Assembly (NCBI GenBank): GCA_023455425.1
Contig: JAEYCM010000005.1
Location: 62,001 to 126,000, forward strand
Reading direction: 5' to 3'
Origin: Bacillota bacterium
Lineage (GTDB): Bacteria; Bacillota; Clostridia; Christensenellales; CAG-138
DNA: 64,000 bases
The position numbers and the translations under genes are program-made. Shown here piece by piece: positions 51,449 to 58,896 of this stretch; positions within the stretch are counted from its first letter, which is position 1, and the number at the start of each line of letters is the position of its first letter. The notes beneath the pieces were generated by a model. The model was given only the letters and a program-made list of their open reading frames with translations. It ran no database searches and was not told the DNA's origin.

Positions 51449-51545
51449 TCAGGTGGCTTTGCCCCTGAACCCCCACCCAAGGGACTCGTCCTTGGGAATC
51501 CCTTTCTCGGAGACGCCTTGTTTCAGGACGTTAGAGCCTCCAAAG
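51449..51545. repeat. Hairpin-rich intergenic repeat, copy C (shortened)
   Basis: CAGGTGGCTTTGCCCCTG, then CCCCCACCCAAGGGACTCG and CCTTGGGAATCCCTTT (stem 51476-51496), then GACGCC. The second half found in copies A and B is missing or decayed. It lies between the stop at 51438 and the terminator at 51566. Confidence 0.72.
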
Positions 51546-51565
51546 TACCAACCCGATAAACGCGG

Positions 51566-51602
51566 AATGGCTGTATGGATATATCCATACAGCCATTTTT
51601 TA
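51566..51602. terminator. Bidirectional terminator between PTS operon and XRE gene
   Basis: A perfect inverted repeat with 16-bp arms (51566-51581 and 51582-51597; AATGGCTGTATGGATA and its complement), followed by TTTTTACTTT. It sits between convergent genes ending at 51438 and 51621. Confidence 0.9.
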
Positions 51603-51620
51603 CTTTATTGAGGTTTGAGT

Positions 51621-51866
51621 TTATGGCTCCTCAAACTCCAGGAACTTTGCGGGCGGTATATGAAACAGATCGGCTATGGCGAAAAGGGTTTTCAAGGATA
51701 TGGGCTGGACAAGGGTCGGCGTTTCCACCTGTGAAAGGTAACCGGGGCTGATACCGACCAACTCCGCGAGTTGCTCCTGCGTCATGCCGTTCATTTTTCG
51801 GTAATAGGCGATTTTCAGACCGATTTGGATATATCGCCTGTCATTTAAATCTTTTGTTTTTTGCAT
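51621..51866 (-). CDS. XRE family transcriptional regulator (small)
   Basis: An 81-residue single-domain Cro/CI-type HTH: QIGLKIAYYRKMNGMTQEQLAELVGISPGYLSQVE is the HTH core, followed by SLKTLFAIADLFHIPPAKFLEF. There is no dimerisation tail beyond the domain. The ATG at 51866 is 8 nt after GGGGTGA; a GTG at 51875 is the alternative. It is divergent from a promoter and a Spo0E-like peptide gene, which it may repress. Confidence 0.9.
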   Translation of the reverse strand: MQKTKDLNDRRYIQIGLKIAYYRKMNGMTQEQLAELVGISPGYLSQVETPTLVQPISLKTLFAIADLFHIPPAKFLEFEEP

Positions 51867-51896
51867 CGCATTCACCCCAATAAATAGTCTATCGAT

Positions 51897-51925
51897 TTGC
51901 AGTATGGAGGTGAACGGAGTATAAT
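51897..51925 (+). promoter_or_regulatory. Promoter of the Spo0E-like gene
   Basis: TTGCAG (51897-51902), a 17-bp spacer and TATAAT (51920-51925), about 60 bp before the ATG at 51986. The leader is very AT-rich. Confidence 0.65.
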
Positions 51926-51985
51926 ATAGATTATTATATGTATTATATATACTTTACGTAATATAACTTAGTAAAAGCAATAAAT

Positions 51986-52174
51986 ATGAGTGAGAAGTAT
52001 ATGCAGGGCTTGTATGAAAAAATTGAAAGAGAACGGGATAAACTTACCTGTCTTGTCAACCAGACCCTCAAAGAAAACCAGCCTATCGGAGTCAACGATA
52101 TGATCCTTGCCCAGAATCGCAAACTGAATTTGTTGATTGGAAAGTTGGAAATCAAAAAAATCAGGCGAACATGA
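51986..52174 (+). CDS. Spo0E-like aspartyl-phosphate phosphatase (small)
   Basis: A 62-residue, probably two-helix hairpin protein: KIERERDKLTCLVNQTLKEN, a short turn (QPIGVND), then MILAQNRKLNLLIGKLE. Spo0E phosphatases, which dephosphorylate Spo0A, have the same length and a second-helix motif SQELDxLI; here it reads AQNRKLNLLI, so the signature is only partly kept and activity is uncertain. No clear ribosome site precedes the ATG at 51986; an ATG at 52001 is an alternative. The gene is AT-rich compared with its neighbours. Confidence 0.65.
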   Translation: MSEKYMQGLYEKIERERDKLTCLVNQTLKENQPIGVNDMILAQNRKLNLLIGKLEIKKIRRT

Positions 52175-52256
52175 ATAAGCCTCGGATGAAAAATAGCCGA
52201 ATGGACCGTTCCGTCTATTTTGCAATGCCCGGTATTATCGTTTCCTGCTGATTCCT

Positions 52257-52439
52257 TTACAGGCCCAATTCTCTTTTTATCAACGCCGACGCGATATAGA
52301 GCGCCTTAATCCTGCGCTCGAGCAGCGTTAGCTGAGGGGTTCCCTGTTTTAATTTTGGCTGTACTTTCTCACACTTGCTGATCGTTGAAGCGATCGCCCG
52401 GAGGGCTTCTCCCAACTCTTCTTTCGTAAAATGATCCAT
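52257..52439 (-). CDS. Small hypothetical helical protein
   Basis: A 60-residue protein, probably two or three helices: MDHFTKEELGEALRAIASTI, then KQGTPQLTLLERRIKALYIASALIKREL. The KxGTPQxTLxxRRIKAL pattern seems familiar from small Clostridia proteins, but I know no function. The ATG at 52439 (or a GTG two codons earlier) follows GGGGCGGT. It stands alone between the Spo0E-like gene and the vanW terminator. Confidence 0.65.
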   Translation of the reverse strand: MDHFTKEELGEALRAIASTISKCEKVQPKLKQGTPQLTLLERRIKALYIASALIKRELGL

Positions 52440-52531
52440 ACGCACCGCCCCATCATATAGCCTTTTTAATAGCTTTCAAACGATTGTACACCATATTGGA
52501 TTGAGAAGCAAAACCGGCTTATTTGATGCAA

Positions 52532-52555
52532 AAAAGTGCGCGAAAGCGCACTTTT
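52532..52555. terminator. Terminator downstream of the VanW gene
   Basis: A perfect 10-bp stem AAAAGTGCGC/GCGCACTTTT with a GAAA loop. It has A- and T-runs on both sides, so it can work on either strand; on the minus strand it ends the vanW transcript 50 bp after the stop. Confidence 0.88.
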
Positions 52556-52604
52556 AATCGGAAAATCTCGTTGATCAACCCTGCGGGGCTTACTGCGGCA
52601 AATT

Positions 52605-54281
52605 TTATTGCCCCGTCGCCAGTTGTTCCGGGGTCAGCGTCGGGATGCCGCCAAGCGCGGGATCGGGACCGTTGACATACGTCCTGCCGTTGATGGGATT
52701 CCATTTGTAATGATGGAAATCCTCCACTTTGAGTTCCTGGCCTTCGAGCGTCAGGTAATGGATATAGGTCTGCACTTCCCTGCCCTGGCGCGCTTTTGCA
52801 AACTCATAGGATTGCCCGGGGGCGATCACGGTTTCGTCCGGCGCTACCGCGGTATTGTAGTAGTAATTCATCTTGGGCGTTCCGAATCTCCCCATATCCT
52901 TGAACGAGAAATCCAAAATCACCGGCCCGTATTCGGCGTGCACAACCGGCGGCCCATAGATTTCCACCGTGACGTTTTTGTCCTTGGGATTCACATAGGA
53001 CACCATATAAACGGGCACATCGTACGGATTTTTAATCTTTAAATCCGGCGCGCCCGTGCTGATGGTCGCGTCCAGGCCCAGCGGGATATAGTCCGACGAT
53101 ATTGAATGGTGCGTGGAATCGGTAATTTCTATTCCAGACCGGATCGCTGCGTTATACACGGTGCTTGAAATCTGGCATACGCCGCCGCCCGCCTGCTGGG
53201 TGTAGCCGCCGTTGGAAATGCCCGCCGCTTCCTTCCAGCCGGTAGTCAGTGATCGGGGACCCGCCTGTTCGTTGATGGACCATTCCTGGCCGGGCGCGAT
53301 GACGACGCCGTTTACGATGCCGGACAGCTTCGCGACATTCCAGTTGCGGCTATAGCTGTAATGCAAAGAATAGCTGGACGTCCAGGAAGAAATAAGCTGC
53401 GTGTCGTACTTAAGCTGTTCGAGCGTCACCTCGGGTTCAATGGGCGTTACAGGGGCGACGATCGTTTCGTAATTGCCGGTTTCCACGGCGTTAAGGATCG
53501 CATCCGCCACAGCTTCCATGTCCACGGACCGGCCGTTGACGCCATCCGTATAGAGGAAGCGCGAAATATTCGCATCCTTGGGGATATAGTCCTTCACAAA
53601 CTCATCGTTTTTCCAGAAAAGATACCGAAGCTGATTGGGCATATCCTCGGCAGGTATGCGCGCAAGTTCCGGGCGCTTGATTTCGTCCCCGCCCGCAGCT
53701 GATTCAATCATGTCCTCAACGTCCTGCTCGTAGGGGGTGCCGTCGGGCAAATGTCCCCAGGGCGTAAACACGTAGCTCGCATTCACAGGCTGCTGATCGA
53801 GACTTTCTTTAAGCGGAAGCAGTACGGAAAGGAACTTATTCCGGTCGGCTTGTATGCTGACGGGAAAATCCACGCCCTGTTCCTTGGTTTCTTCTATGAC
53901 CTGCTTGCGCTCTTCAAGCGTTCCCGCATGCCCGAAAGAGAGCGCCCGTGCGATCACCGCTTCATAGTCCGTTGTAATTCCCAAATCCTGGGCGTTATAT
54001 TGATATATCTCGCCTTCCACGTCGATGGATACCTGTACTTTTGAAAGCAGCGCATCCTCTATGCCCGCCGTGGCCGCGAGCGCCTCATCCTTGGTCATTT
54101 CCGAAAGATTGATACCGCCCACGGAAACGCCTTCCAACACACGCTCATTATTCATGATGCGGTTATTCTGATCAACCGTATAAGCCGCAAGCGCCAAAAC
54201 AACCCCAAGCATGATGCAGATGACGGCAACCAAGATTCCTTTTTTTCCTTTTTGTTTTTGCACAGGCTTGTTTTCGGCCAT
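52605..54281 (-). CDS. VanW family protein, membrane-anchored
   Basis: A 558-residue extracellular protein. The short basic N-terminus and one transmembrane helix (GILVAVICIMLGVVLALAAYTV) anchor it. Repeated peptidoglycan-binding-4-type domains follow (GGINLSEMTKDEALAATAGIEDAL; LGITTDYEAVIARALSFGHAG), and then the VanW domain (NWNVAKLSGIVNGVVIAPGQEWSINEQAGPRS ... GGYTQQAGGGVCQISSTVYNAAIRSGIEI ... YIPLGLDATIS). VanW proteins are found widely in Clostridia outside vancomycin clusters; a cell-wall role is likely. The ATG at 54281 follows AAGGAG. Confidence 0.93.
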   Translation of the reverse strand: MAENKPVQKQKGKKGILVAVICIMLGVVLALAAYTVDQNNRIMNNERVLEGVSVGGINLSEMTKDEALAATAGIEDALLSKVQVSIDVEGEIYQYNAQDLGITTDYEAVIARALSFGHAGTLEERKQVIEETKEQGVDFPVSIQADRNKFLSVLLPLKESLDQQPVNASYVFTPWGHLPDGTPYEQDVEDMIESAAGGDEIKRPELARIPAEDMPNQLRYLFWKNDEFVKDYIPKDANISRFLYTDGVNGRSVDMEAVADAILNAVETGNYETIVAPVTPIEPEVTLEQLKYDTQLISSWTSSYSLHYSYSRNWNVAKLSGIVNGVVIAPGQEWSINEQAGPRSLTTGWKEAAGISNGGYTQQAGGGVCQISSTVYNAAIRSGIEITDSTHHSISSDYIPLGLDATISTGAPDLKIKNPYDVPVYMVSYVNPKDKNVTVEIYGPPVVHAEYGPVILDFSFKDMGRFGTPKMNYYYNTAVAPDETVIAPGQSYEFAKARQGREVQTYIHYLTLEGQELKVEDFHHYKWNPINGRTYVNGPDPALGGIPTLTPEQLATGQ

Positions 54282-54363
54282 ATTTCTTACTCCTTCTATC
54301 GTGCACCACTCGCCGCGCTTTTCCGCGCCCGCGCCTTGGTCGAACGTACCGCTGCTTTTGATC

Positions 54364-54409
54364 ACCCGGTTTACCGGGTAACACTATCATTACCCCGGTT
54401 ATTATACCA
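54364..54409 (-). promoter_or_regulatory. VanW promoter with palindrome
   Basis: A minus-strand extended -10 TGGTATAAT (54401-54409) lies ~120 bp before the VanW ATG. About 20 bp downstream of it is the palindrome ACCCGGT-TT-ACCGGGT (54364-54379), which could be an operator or a leader hairpin. Confidence 0.5.
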
Positions 54410-54658
54410 TGTAACATGGATGCGCATAAAGTCATTCATGCGAGATTCTCGTTTTTTCTGGCGAAAAAAAGCCATCCGTTTCGAAAGATATGACAATTTT
54501 CCGTTTTTGTTCCTTTTTGACGGATTGCCGGTCTATTTCCCGGGGAATTCCTTTTTTACGCATCAGCGATATCGGCCGTTACTTGTTTCTATATCAACGC
54601 GGCAAAAGGTTTTCTTCTGATCGTTTTTTCTTCCCCCTCATTCCGGGGTTCTCCGGTA
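54410..54658. other. Gap without a recognisable gene
   Basis: Between the VanW promoter and the terminators of the lysis cassette, T-rich sequence with no credible coding frame on either strand and no further structure that I can identify. Confidence 0.5.
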
Positions 54659-54682
54659 AAAAAGCGGCCTGCGCCGCTTTTT
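54659..54682. terminator. Bidirectional terminator
   Basis: A 10-bp stem AAAAAGCGGC/GCCGCTTTTT with a 4-nt loop, between the lysis cassette and VanW region. Confidence 0.85.
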
Positions 54683-54691
54683 GCCATATAT

Positions 54692-54721
54692 AAAAATACG
54701 CCGGCTGGGTTGAAGGCCGGC
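54692..54721 (-). terminator. Terminator of the lysis cassette
   Basis: Arms GCCGGC (54700-54705) and GCCGGC (54716-54721), with a 10-nt loop, followed on the minus strand by GTATTTTTATA. It lies 12 bp after the holin stop. Confidence 0.75.
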
Positions 54722-54733
54722 AGCCTTCTGTTG

Positions 54734-54925
54734 CTACCACTTCTGCTTATCGGTCGGGTTATTGAGTACGCCAACCAATACCAGCAACTGCAAAACGCCG
54801 GCCGCGATCTGGTTGACGGTTTCGCTCAAGCCCGTATCAATGACGCCGGTCATCATCAGGATGCCCAGTATCTGCGCAACGATAGACGTCCACAGCACCG
54901 GACTTTTCCAACGGTTTTGTTCCAT
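54734..54925 (-). CDS. Phage holin, phi-LC3-like
   Basis: A 63-residue membrane protein. The first helix region is SPVLWTSIVAQILGILMMTGVI, and the second is VNQIAAGVLQLLVLVGVLNNP; the ending PTDKQKW is typical of small class II holins of Gram-positive phages. Holins make the membrane pore that lets the amidase reach the wall. The ATG at 54925 (MEQNRWKSP) is 8 nt after GGAGG; the ATG at 54934 overlaps the stop of the preceding gene but is too close to the ribosome site. Confidence 0.88.
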   Translation of the reverse strand: MEQNRWKSPVLWTSIVAQILGILMMTGVIDTGLSETVNQIAAGVLQLLVLVGVLNNPTDKQKW

Positions 54926-54930
54926 ATGGT

Positions 54931-55221
54931 TCATTCCTCCAATTTATCGATCCGGGCCAGTCTTTCATGGGCCCGTTTTGTACTTTCCTCCACGCGGGTG
55001 AGGCGTTCTGCAAAGGTATCCATCCTTTGGCCCTGTGAACGCATATCCTTTTTGATCTCATCCACGCCGTGCTTGATGTATTCCACATCCGTCTTTAACG
55101 CGCCGTCTTCGTACCCCTCCTGCTTTTCCTCCTTTTGCCGCTCCCGTGCGCGCGCCGACCATGCGAGCAATATGCCGCTTAGCGCGGCAAACACCGCTGC
55201 TACAATGCTAAGCCATTCCAT
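54931..55221 (-). CDS. Holin-associated membrane protein with coiled coil (XhlA-like)
   Basis: A 96-residue protein with an N-terminal transmembrane helix (WLSIVAAVFAALSGILLAW) and a long charged coiled coil (from about VEYIKHGVDEIKKDMRSQGQRM to the end). This is an arrangement like XhlA of PBSX, although there the helix is C-terminal. The ATG at 55221 follows GGAGGA. It lies between the amidase and holin genes with minimal spacing, so it is a member of the same lysis cassette. Confidence 0.75.
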   Translation of the reverse strand: MEWLSIVAAVFAALSGILLAWSARARERQKEEKQEGYEDGALKTDVEYIKHGVDEIKKDMRSQGQRMDTFAERLTRVEESTKRAHERLARIDKLEE

Positions 55222-55223
55222 AC

Positions 55224-56231
55224 TTACGTCCTCCGCAAATAGGTGTCCACACACCAGCCGCGAAGAGCGGGCGCATCGTTGTGCTTGACGACCTCGGCCC
55301 AGCCTTTTGTAAGATCCAGAACAACTACCTCATCCTTTGCGTTTACCGTACCGATTTTGCGGTAGGATGTGCCGGGGCCGCTGCGCAGATGGACATAGGA
55401 CCCGCCCCGATAGGTATAAAACGCGGGAGGATCGCTTTCGTCCCTTTCTTCCAGATAGGTATCGATGCAGTACCCCACAACGATGGGCTTTTGATTGTGC
55501 AGGATCACTTTCGCCCAGCCGTTTGCAACGGAAAGCACGATGCATTGCTCCCCGGCGGAAAGCTTGCCTTTGCTTTCATATTTGGTACCCGGGCCGCTTC
55601 TGACATTGACGCCGGTGGCCCCTGCGTAAGCGTAGGTGGCCGGCAACTCCGTTTCGGTCGGATCCGGCGGATCTGGCGGGTCTGTCGGAACCCCGCCGTC
55701 GAGAAGCGCTTTGAACGCTTCAAGCGGCATATATGCCCCGGGACAGAGCGTGGGATACGGGCGGCCGGTGAGCTTGCCGTTTACATAATAGGGTACTTCC
55801 CTGTGGCCGTACATGGTCGCGACATTGATGGCGACCCCGCCCACGCTTTGGCCGTTAAGCGCCAGTATCGCTAAAATAAGCTTCTTTGCGGAAGCTACCT
55901 GCGCTGCGGTAGGCGCGTGCTTATGGATTGCGCCCGTGATGCAGATCCCGCAGCTGTGCTCATTCAGATCGTTGCTTTTTGCGTTGCTTACATGCCCGCC
56001 CTCATAAATGAGGCCACGGCCTTTATAGATGATGCCATCCGCAGTAATCACATAATTGTAATCGCAGCCCGCATGCCCTTCGCTTTGATGATGGGCATGG
56101 ATGCTTTTGATCGTACTGCCGTCGCTTGCGCTGTGATGGATGACAATGGTATCCAGCTTTTTGAGCCTGCTGAGTGACCGCGCCCACTTCAGGCCTGTAT
56201 CGACAACAAAGTCAAAATCATTGTTTATCAT
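55224..56231 (-). CDS. N-acetylmuramoyl-L-alanine amidase with two SH3 domains (endolysin)
   Basis: A 335-residue Amidase_2 enzyme. The zinc-site and catalytic segments are TIVIHHSASDG, HHQSEGHAGCDYNYVITADG, NEHSCGICITGAI and GHREVPYYVNGKLTGRPYPTLCPG. A Pro/Asp/Glu linker (TDPPDPPDPTE) leads to two bacterial SH3 domains (GVNVRSGPGTKYESKG and YVHLRSGPGTSYRKIG). There is no signal peptide, consistent with holin-dependent release. The start at 56231 follows AGAGGAGG. It cuts the bond between muramic acid and the peptide stem. Confidence 0.94.
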   Translation of the reverse strand: MINNDFDFVVDTGLKWARSLSRLKKLDTIVIHHSASDGSTIKSIHAHHQSEGHAGCDYNYVITADGIIYKGRGLIYEGGHVSNAKSNDLNEHSCGICITGAIHKHAPTAAQVASAKKLILAILALNGQSVGGVAINVATMYGHREVPYYVNGKLTGRPYPTLCPGAYMPLEAFKALLDGGVPTDPPDPPDPTETELPATYAYAGATGVNVRSGPGTKYESKGKLSAGEQCIVLSVANGWAKVILHNQKPIVVGYCIDTYLEERDESDPPAFYTYRGGSYVHLRSGPGTSYRKIGTVNAKDEVVVLDLTKGWAEVVKHNDAPALRGWCVDTYLRRT

Positions 56232-56495
56232 AGGTATTCCTCCTCTGAGGGGCTGGCTGCCTGAAGTCCTGATCAAAAAATGCGGATGTTTTCACTTTTA
56301 TTCCCGTGGCGTTCATCTGCTTGAACTCCGCCAGCCATATATCCCTATCACATAATATGCAGCAGGATGCGAACTTGATTGAACTTTGCGCCCAACAAGT
56401 TGTACGCGCGGCGGATACAAGTTTCAGGTATTTACAGCCAATGCTATTTTCCGGTACTATTCTTCTATGAGATATGGCGTATAGGAGGAATACAG

Positions 56496-57242
56496 ATGCG
56501 GTTTTTTGAAAAGAAAGCGTTGGTGTTGGGCGGTTCTCAGGGCATTGGCAGCGCAATCTGCCTGGAATTCGCAAAGGAAGGCGCGGATGTTGCGTTTACC
56601 TACCGCTCCAGCGAAGGGCAGGCGGAGCTGATCGGGCAGCAAATCAGGGCACTTGGAAGAGCCGCGCTGCCCATGTGGGCGGATGTTTCAAATAAAAAAG
56701 AGGTTGAACAACTTGCGGCAACGGTGGAGCGCGCCTTTCACGGCCTTGACATCCTGGTATGCTGCGCGGGCATCATGCCCGAAGGCGCAATCGATGTCAT
56801 GCAGGAGGACGACTGGCACCGGGTGATTGAAACCAACCTGAGCAGCGCATTTTATGCCATACAGGCCTGCTGCCCGCTGCTTAAAAACAGCCGGGCCGGA
56901 CGCATCATTCTGATTTCTTCACAGGCCGCCTTTACAGGCTCCATCAACCACGCGCACTATGCGGCTACAAAATCCGGCCTGCTGGGCCTTGCTTATTCGG
57001 CCGCCAAGGAATTGGGGCCTTTCAACATCACGGTAAACGTCGTTTCTCCCGGCCGCATTTCCACGCGCATGCTTGACTACGCGGATGATAAAAAGCGCGC
57101 ACGCTGGCTTGCGGATACGCCGCTTGGACGCCTTGGCACTCCGGAAGAAATCGCAAAGCCGGTGGTATTCTTGGCTTCCGAGGACAGCAGCTTTATCACC
57201 GGCGCGAACCTCAATGTAACCGGCGGCATGCTGATGGGATAG
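56496..57242 (+). CDS. SDR oxidoreductase, FabG-like
   Basis: A 248-residue short-chain dehydrogenase: LVLGGSQGIGSAIC (cofactor site), CCAGIMPEG, ISSQAAFTGSINHAHYAATKSGL (Ser, Tyr and Lys), VVSPGRISTRM, and a C-terminal TGANLNVTGGMLMG. It is similar to 3-oxoacyl-ACP or sugar-alcohol dehydrogenases, and the substrate cannot be told. The ATG at 56496 follows AGGAGGAA; a longer open frame upstream lacks such a site. It converges with the araM-type gene; a weak CCGGTTC/GAACCGG stem lies between them. Confidence 0.9.
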   Translation: MRFFEKKALVLGGSQGIGSAICLEFAKEGADVAFTYRSSEGQAELIGQQIRALGRAALPMWADVSNKKEVEQLAATVERAFHGLDILVCCAGIMPEGAIDVMQEDDWHRVIETNLSSAFYAIQACCPLLKNSRAGRIILISSQAAFTGSINHAHYAATKSGLLGLAYSAAKELGPFNITVNVVSPGRISTRMLDYADDKKRARWLADTPLGRLGTPEEIAKPVVFLASEDSSFITGANLNVTGGMLMG

Positions 57243-57303
57243 GCCCGGTTCCATTTAAGCGGATTGTAATTTCTGCGCCCCGAACCGGCGGTGATTGCGG
57301 CCT

Positions 57304-58665
57304 CTAGGAAAAGTACGCCGTGATTTCCTGCGCGAACGCTTCGAGCAGGCCAAGGTCCCAAACAAGCTGCAATATTGTATAGCGGTTGCGTATCTCTTTT
57401 CCATACAGGAGCGCGTTGTAAGTAAGCGGTGCTTCAATGCCCGCCTGTAATGGATTGAACGGGGCCTGAAGTTCGTTCAATATTGTTACAATGGTTTCAG
57501 AAGCGGGCAATTTTTGCTGTACGACATCCAAAATGCGATCCCAGTTTTCTTCTATGACCCGGATGCGCTTCGCGTGGCGTTCTTTGCTGTTTTTGCCCTC
57601 TCTCTTTTCATATTCCATGATTTCAGAGGCGGCGCTCCCAAACGCGTTGGCAATCCGCGTTTCCCAGAGCGTTTCGTCAAATGTTTGCCCAAAGCGGCGC
57701 GCGGCTTCAAAATCCGGCTGCCCCATTCCGCCAAGAAGCTCATAGATCCTGCAGACGGCGACTGTCGCGATGCCCACCTTGGTGCCGTGGAAGATAGGCT
57801 CCCGGCCTTCCTGCTGGAATTTCATCTCCCAATAGTGGGACAAATGGTGCTCGCTACCCGAAGCAGGCCGCGAATTGCCCACAAAGCTCATGGCGATACC
57901 GGAGAGGACAAGCCCTTCCATAATATCGCCCACCACTTCGGGATCGCGCGCGGCAATTTTCCCCGCATTCTGTGTGACCTTTTTTACCGCCTTACCTACC
58001 ATCTCCACAATGACGGGGCAATAATATTCCCCGGTGATGATATGGGAAAGCAGCCAGTCGGTGTTGCAGGTATATTTGCCCAGCATATCGCCAAGACCCG
58101 CGGCGATCATTTCCATGGGGGCTTTAGAAAGCACGTCGGTATCCGCCACGATCAGGCGGGGTACCTGCGCCAAGTATGTCGCCTTGACGCCGCCTACCGT
58201 CATGGCAGCCACATTGGAGGCAAACCCGTCCATGGAGGGCGCTGTCGCCACAATGTAATACGGCAGTTTGAGCTTATAGCTTGCCATACGGCAGATATCG
58301 TTGAGCGTGCCCGCGCCAACCGCAATGATCACGTCGCACCCGGGATCGATCTCTATGATGAGCCTTCCGGTCGCCTGCTCGTCCGCGGATAGATGCTTCT
58401 CATGATAACTATACTGTAAATAAGGGATTTCGTGACGGTCGAGCTCATAGAGCACCGTCTTGCCCGCAGCCTGAAACGTATTCCGGTCCGTCACGATAAA
58501 CGGCTTTTGATAGCCGTGCTGTTTGATGTAGCCGGGAAGCAATGTAAGCGCTCCCCTTCCAATCTCTACCGCCTCGATATCGGCCCGGTGCGTTCTCCCG
58601 CAGGAGCAGGAAAATGTTTGATTCAGATAATCCTGAATTTGAAAGGATGCGGCGTCGATCTGCAT
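57304..58665 (-). CDS. sn-glycerol-1-phosphate dehydrogenase (AraM/EgsA type)
   Basis: A 453-residue iron-containing-alcohol-dehydrogenase-fold enzyme. Landmarks are FIVTDRNTFQAAGK, VIIAVGAGTLNDICRMASYKLKLPYYIVATAPSMDGFAS, the metal ligands in IAAGLGDMLGKYTCNTDW (Asp) and SGSEHHLSHYWEM (His), and FHGTKVGIATV (His). These match bacterial AraM, which makes glycerol 1-phosphate from dihydroxyacetone phosphate. The start at 58665 (MQIDAASF) is favoured over the longer frame by family length; the ribosome site AGAGG is a little distant. It is not in an arabinose operon here. Confidence 0.92.
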   Translation of the reverse strand: MQIDAASFQIQDYLNQTFSCSCGRTHRADIEAVEIGRGALTLLPGYIKQHGYQKPFIVTDRNTFQAAGKTVLYELDRHEIPYLQYSYHEKHLSADEQATGRLIIEIDPGCDVIIAVGAGTLNDICRMASYKLKLPYYIVATAPSMDGFASNVAAMTVGGVKATYLAQVPRLIVADTDVLSKAPMEMIAAGLGDMLGKYTCNTDWLLSHIITGEYYCPVIVEMVGKAVKKVTQNAGKIAARDPEVVGDIMEGLVLSGIAMSFVGNSRPASGSEHHLSHYWEMKFQQEGREPIFHGTKVGIATVAVCRIYELLGGMGQPDFEAARRFGQTFDETLWETRIANAFGSAASEIMEYEKREGKNSKERHAKRIRVIEENWDRILDVVQQKLPASETIVTILNELQAPFNPLQAGIEAPLTYNALLYGKEIRNRYTILQLVWDLGLLEAFAQEITAYFS

Positions 58666-58761
58666 GTTCGTTTCTGTTCCTCTCTGAATTGATACGGCAG
58701 CGGCCAATTGCACTGCAGCGCAACCGGCGCGCAAGGCGGCAGGCCTCCCCTATTCTAACAT

Positions 58762-58813
58762 AAAAACGGAGAGTAGAGCATCCAATCCGGCGCCGCTCCA
58801 GCCCTCCGTTTTT
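58762..58813. terminator. Terminator after the MFS-GH2 gene
   Basis: Arms AAAAACGGAG (58762-58771) and CTCCGTTTTT (58804-58813) around a 32-nt loop, which contains a further GC-rich part. It is symmetrical, so it may act on both strands. Confidence 0.75.
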
Positions 58814-58896
58814 TCTGTATAAATCGTTCGGACGTCGATATACAATAAATCGACATACTTTTTTAAAAATTCGAGAGATTTCGTGTGTTTTCCGGC

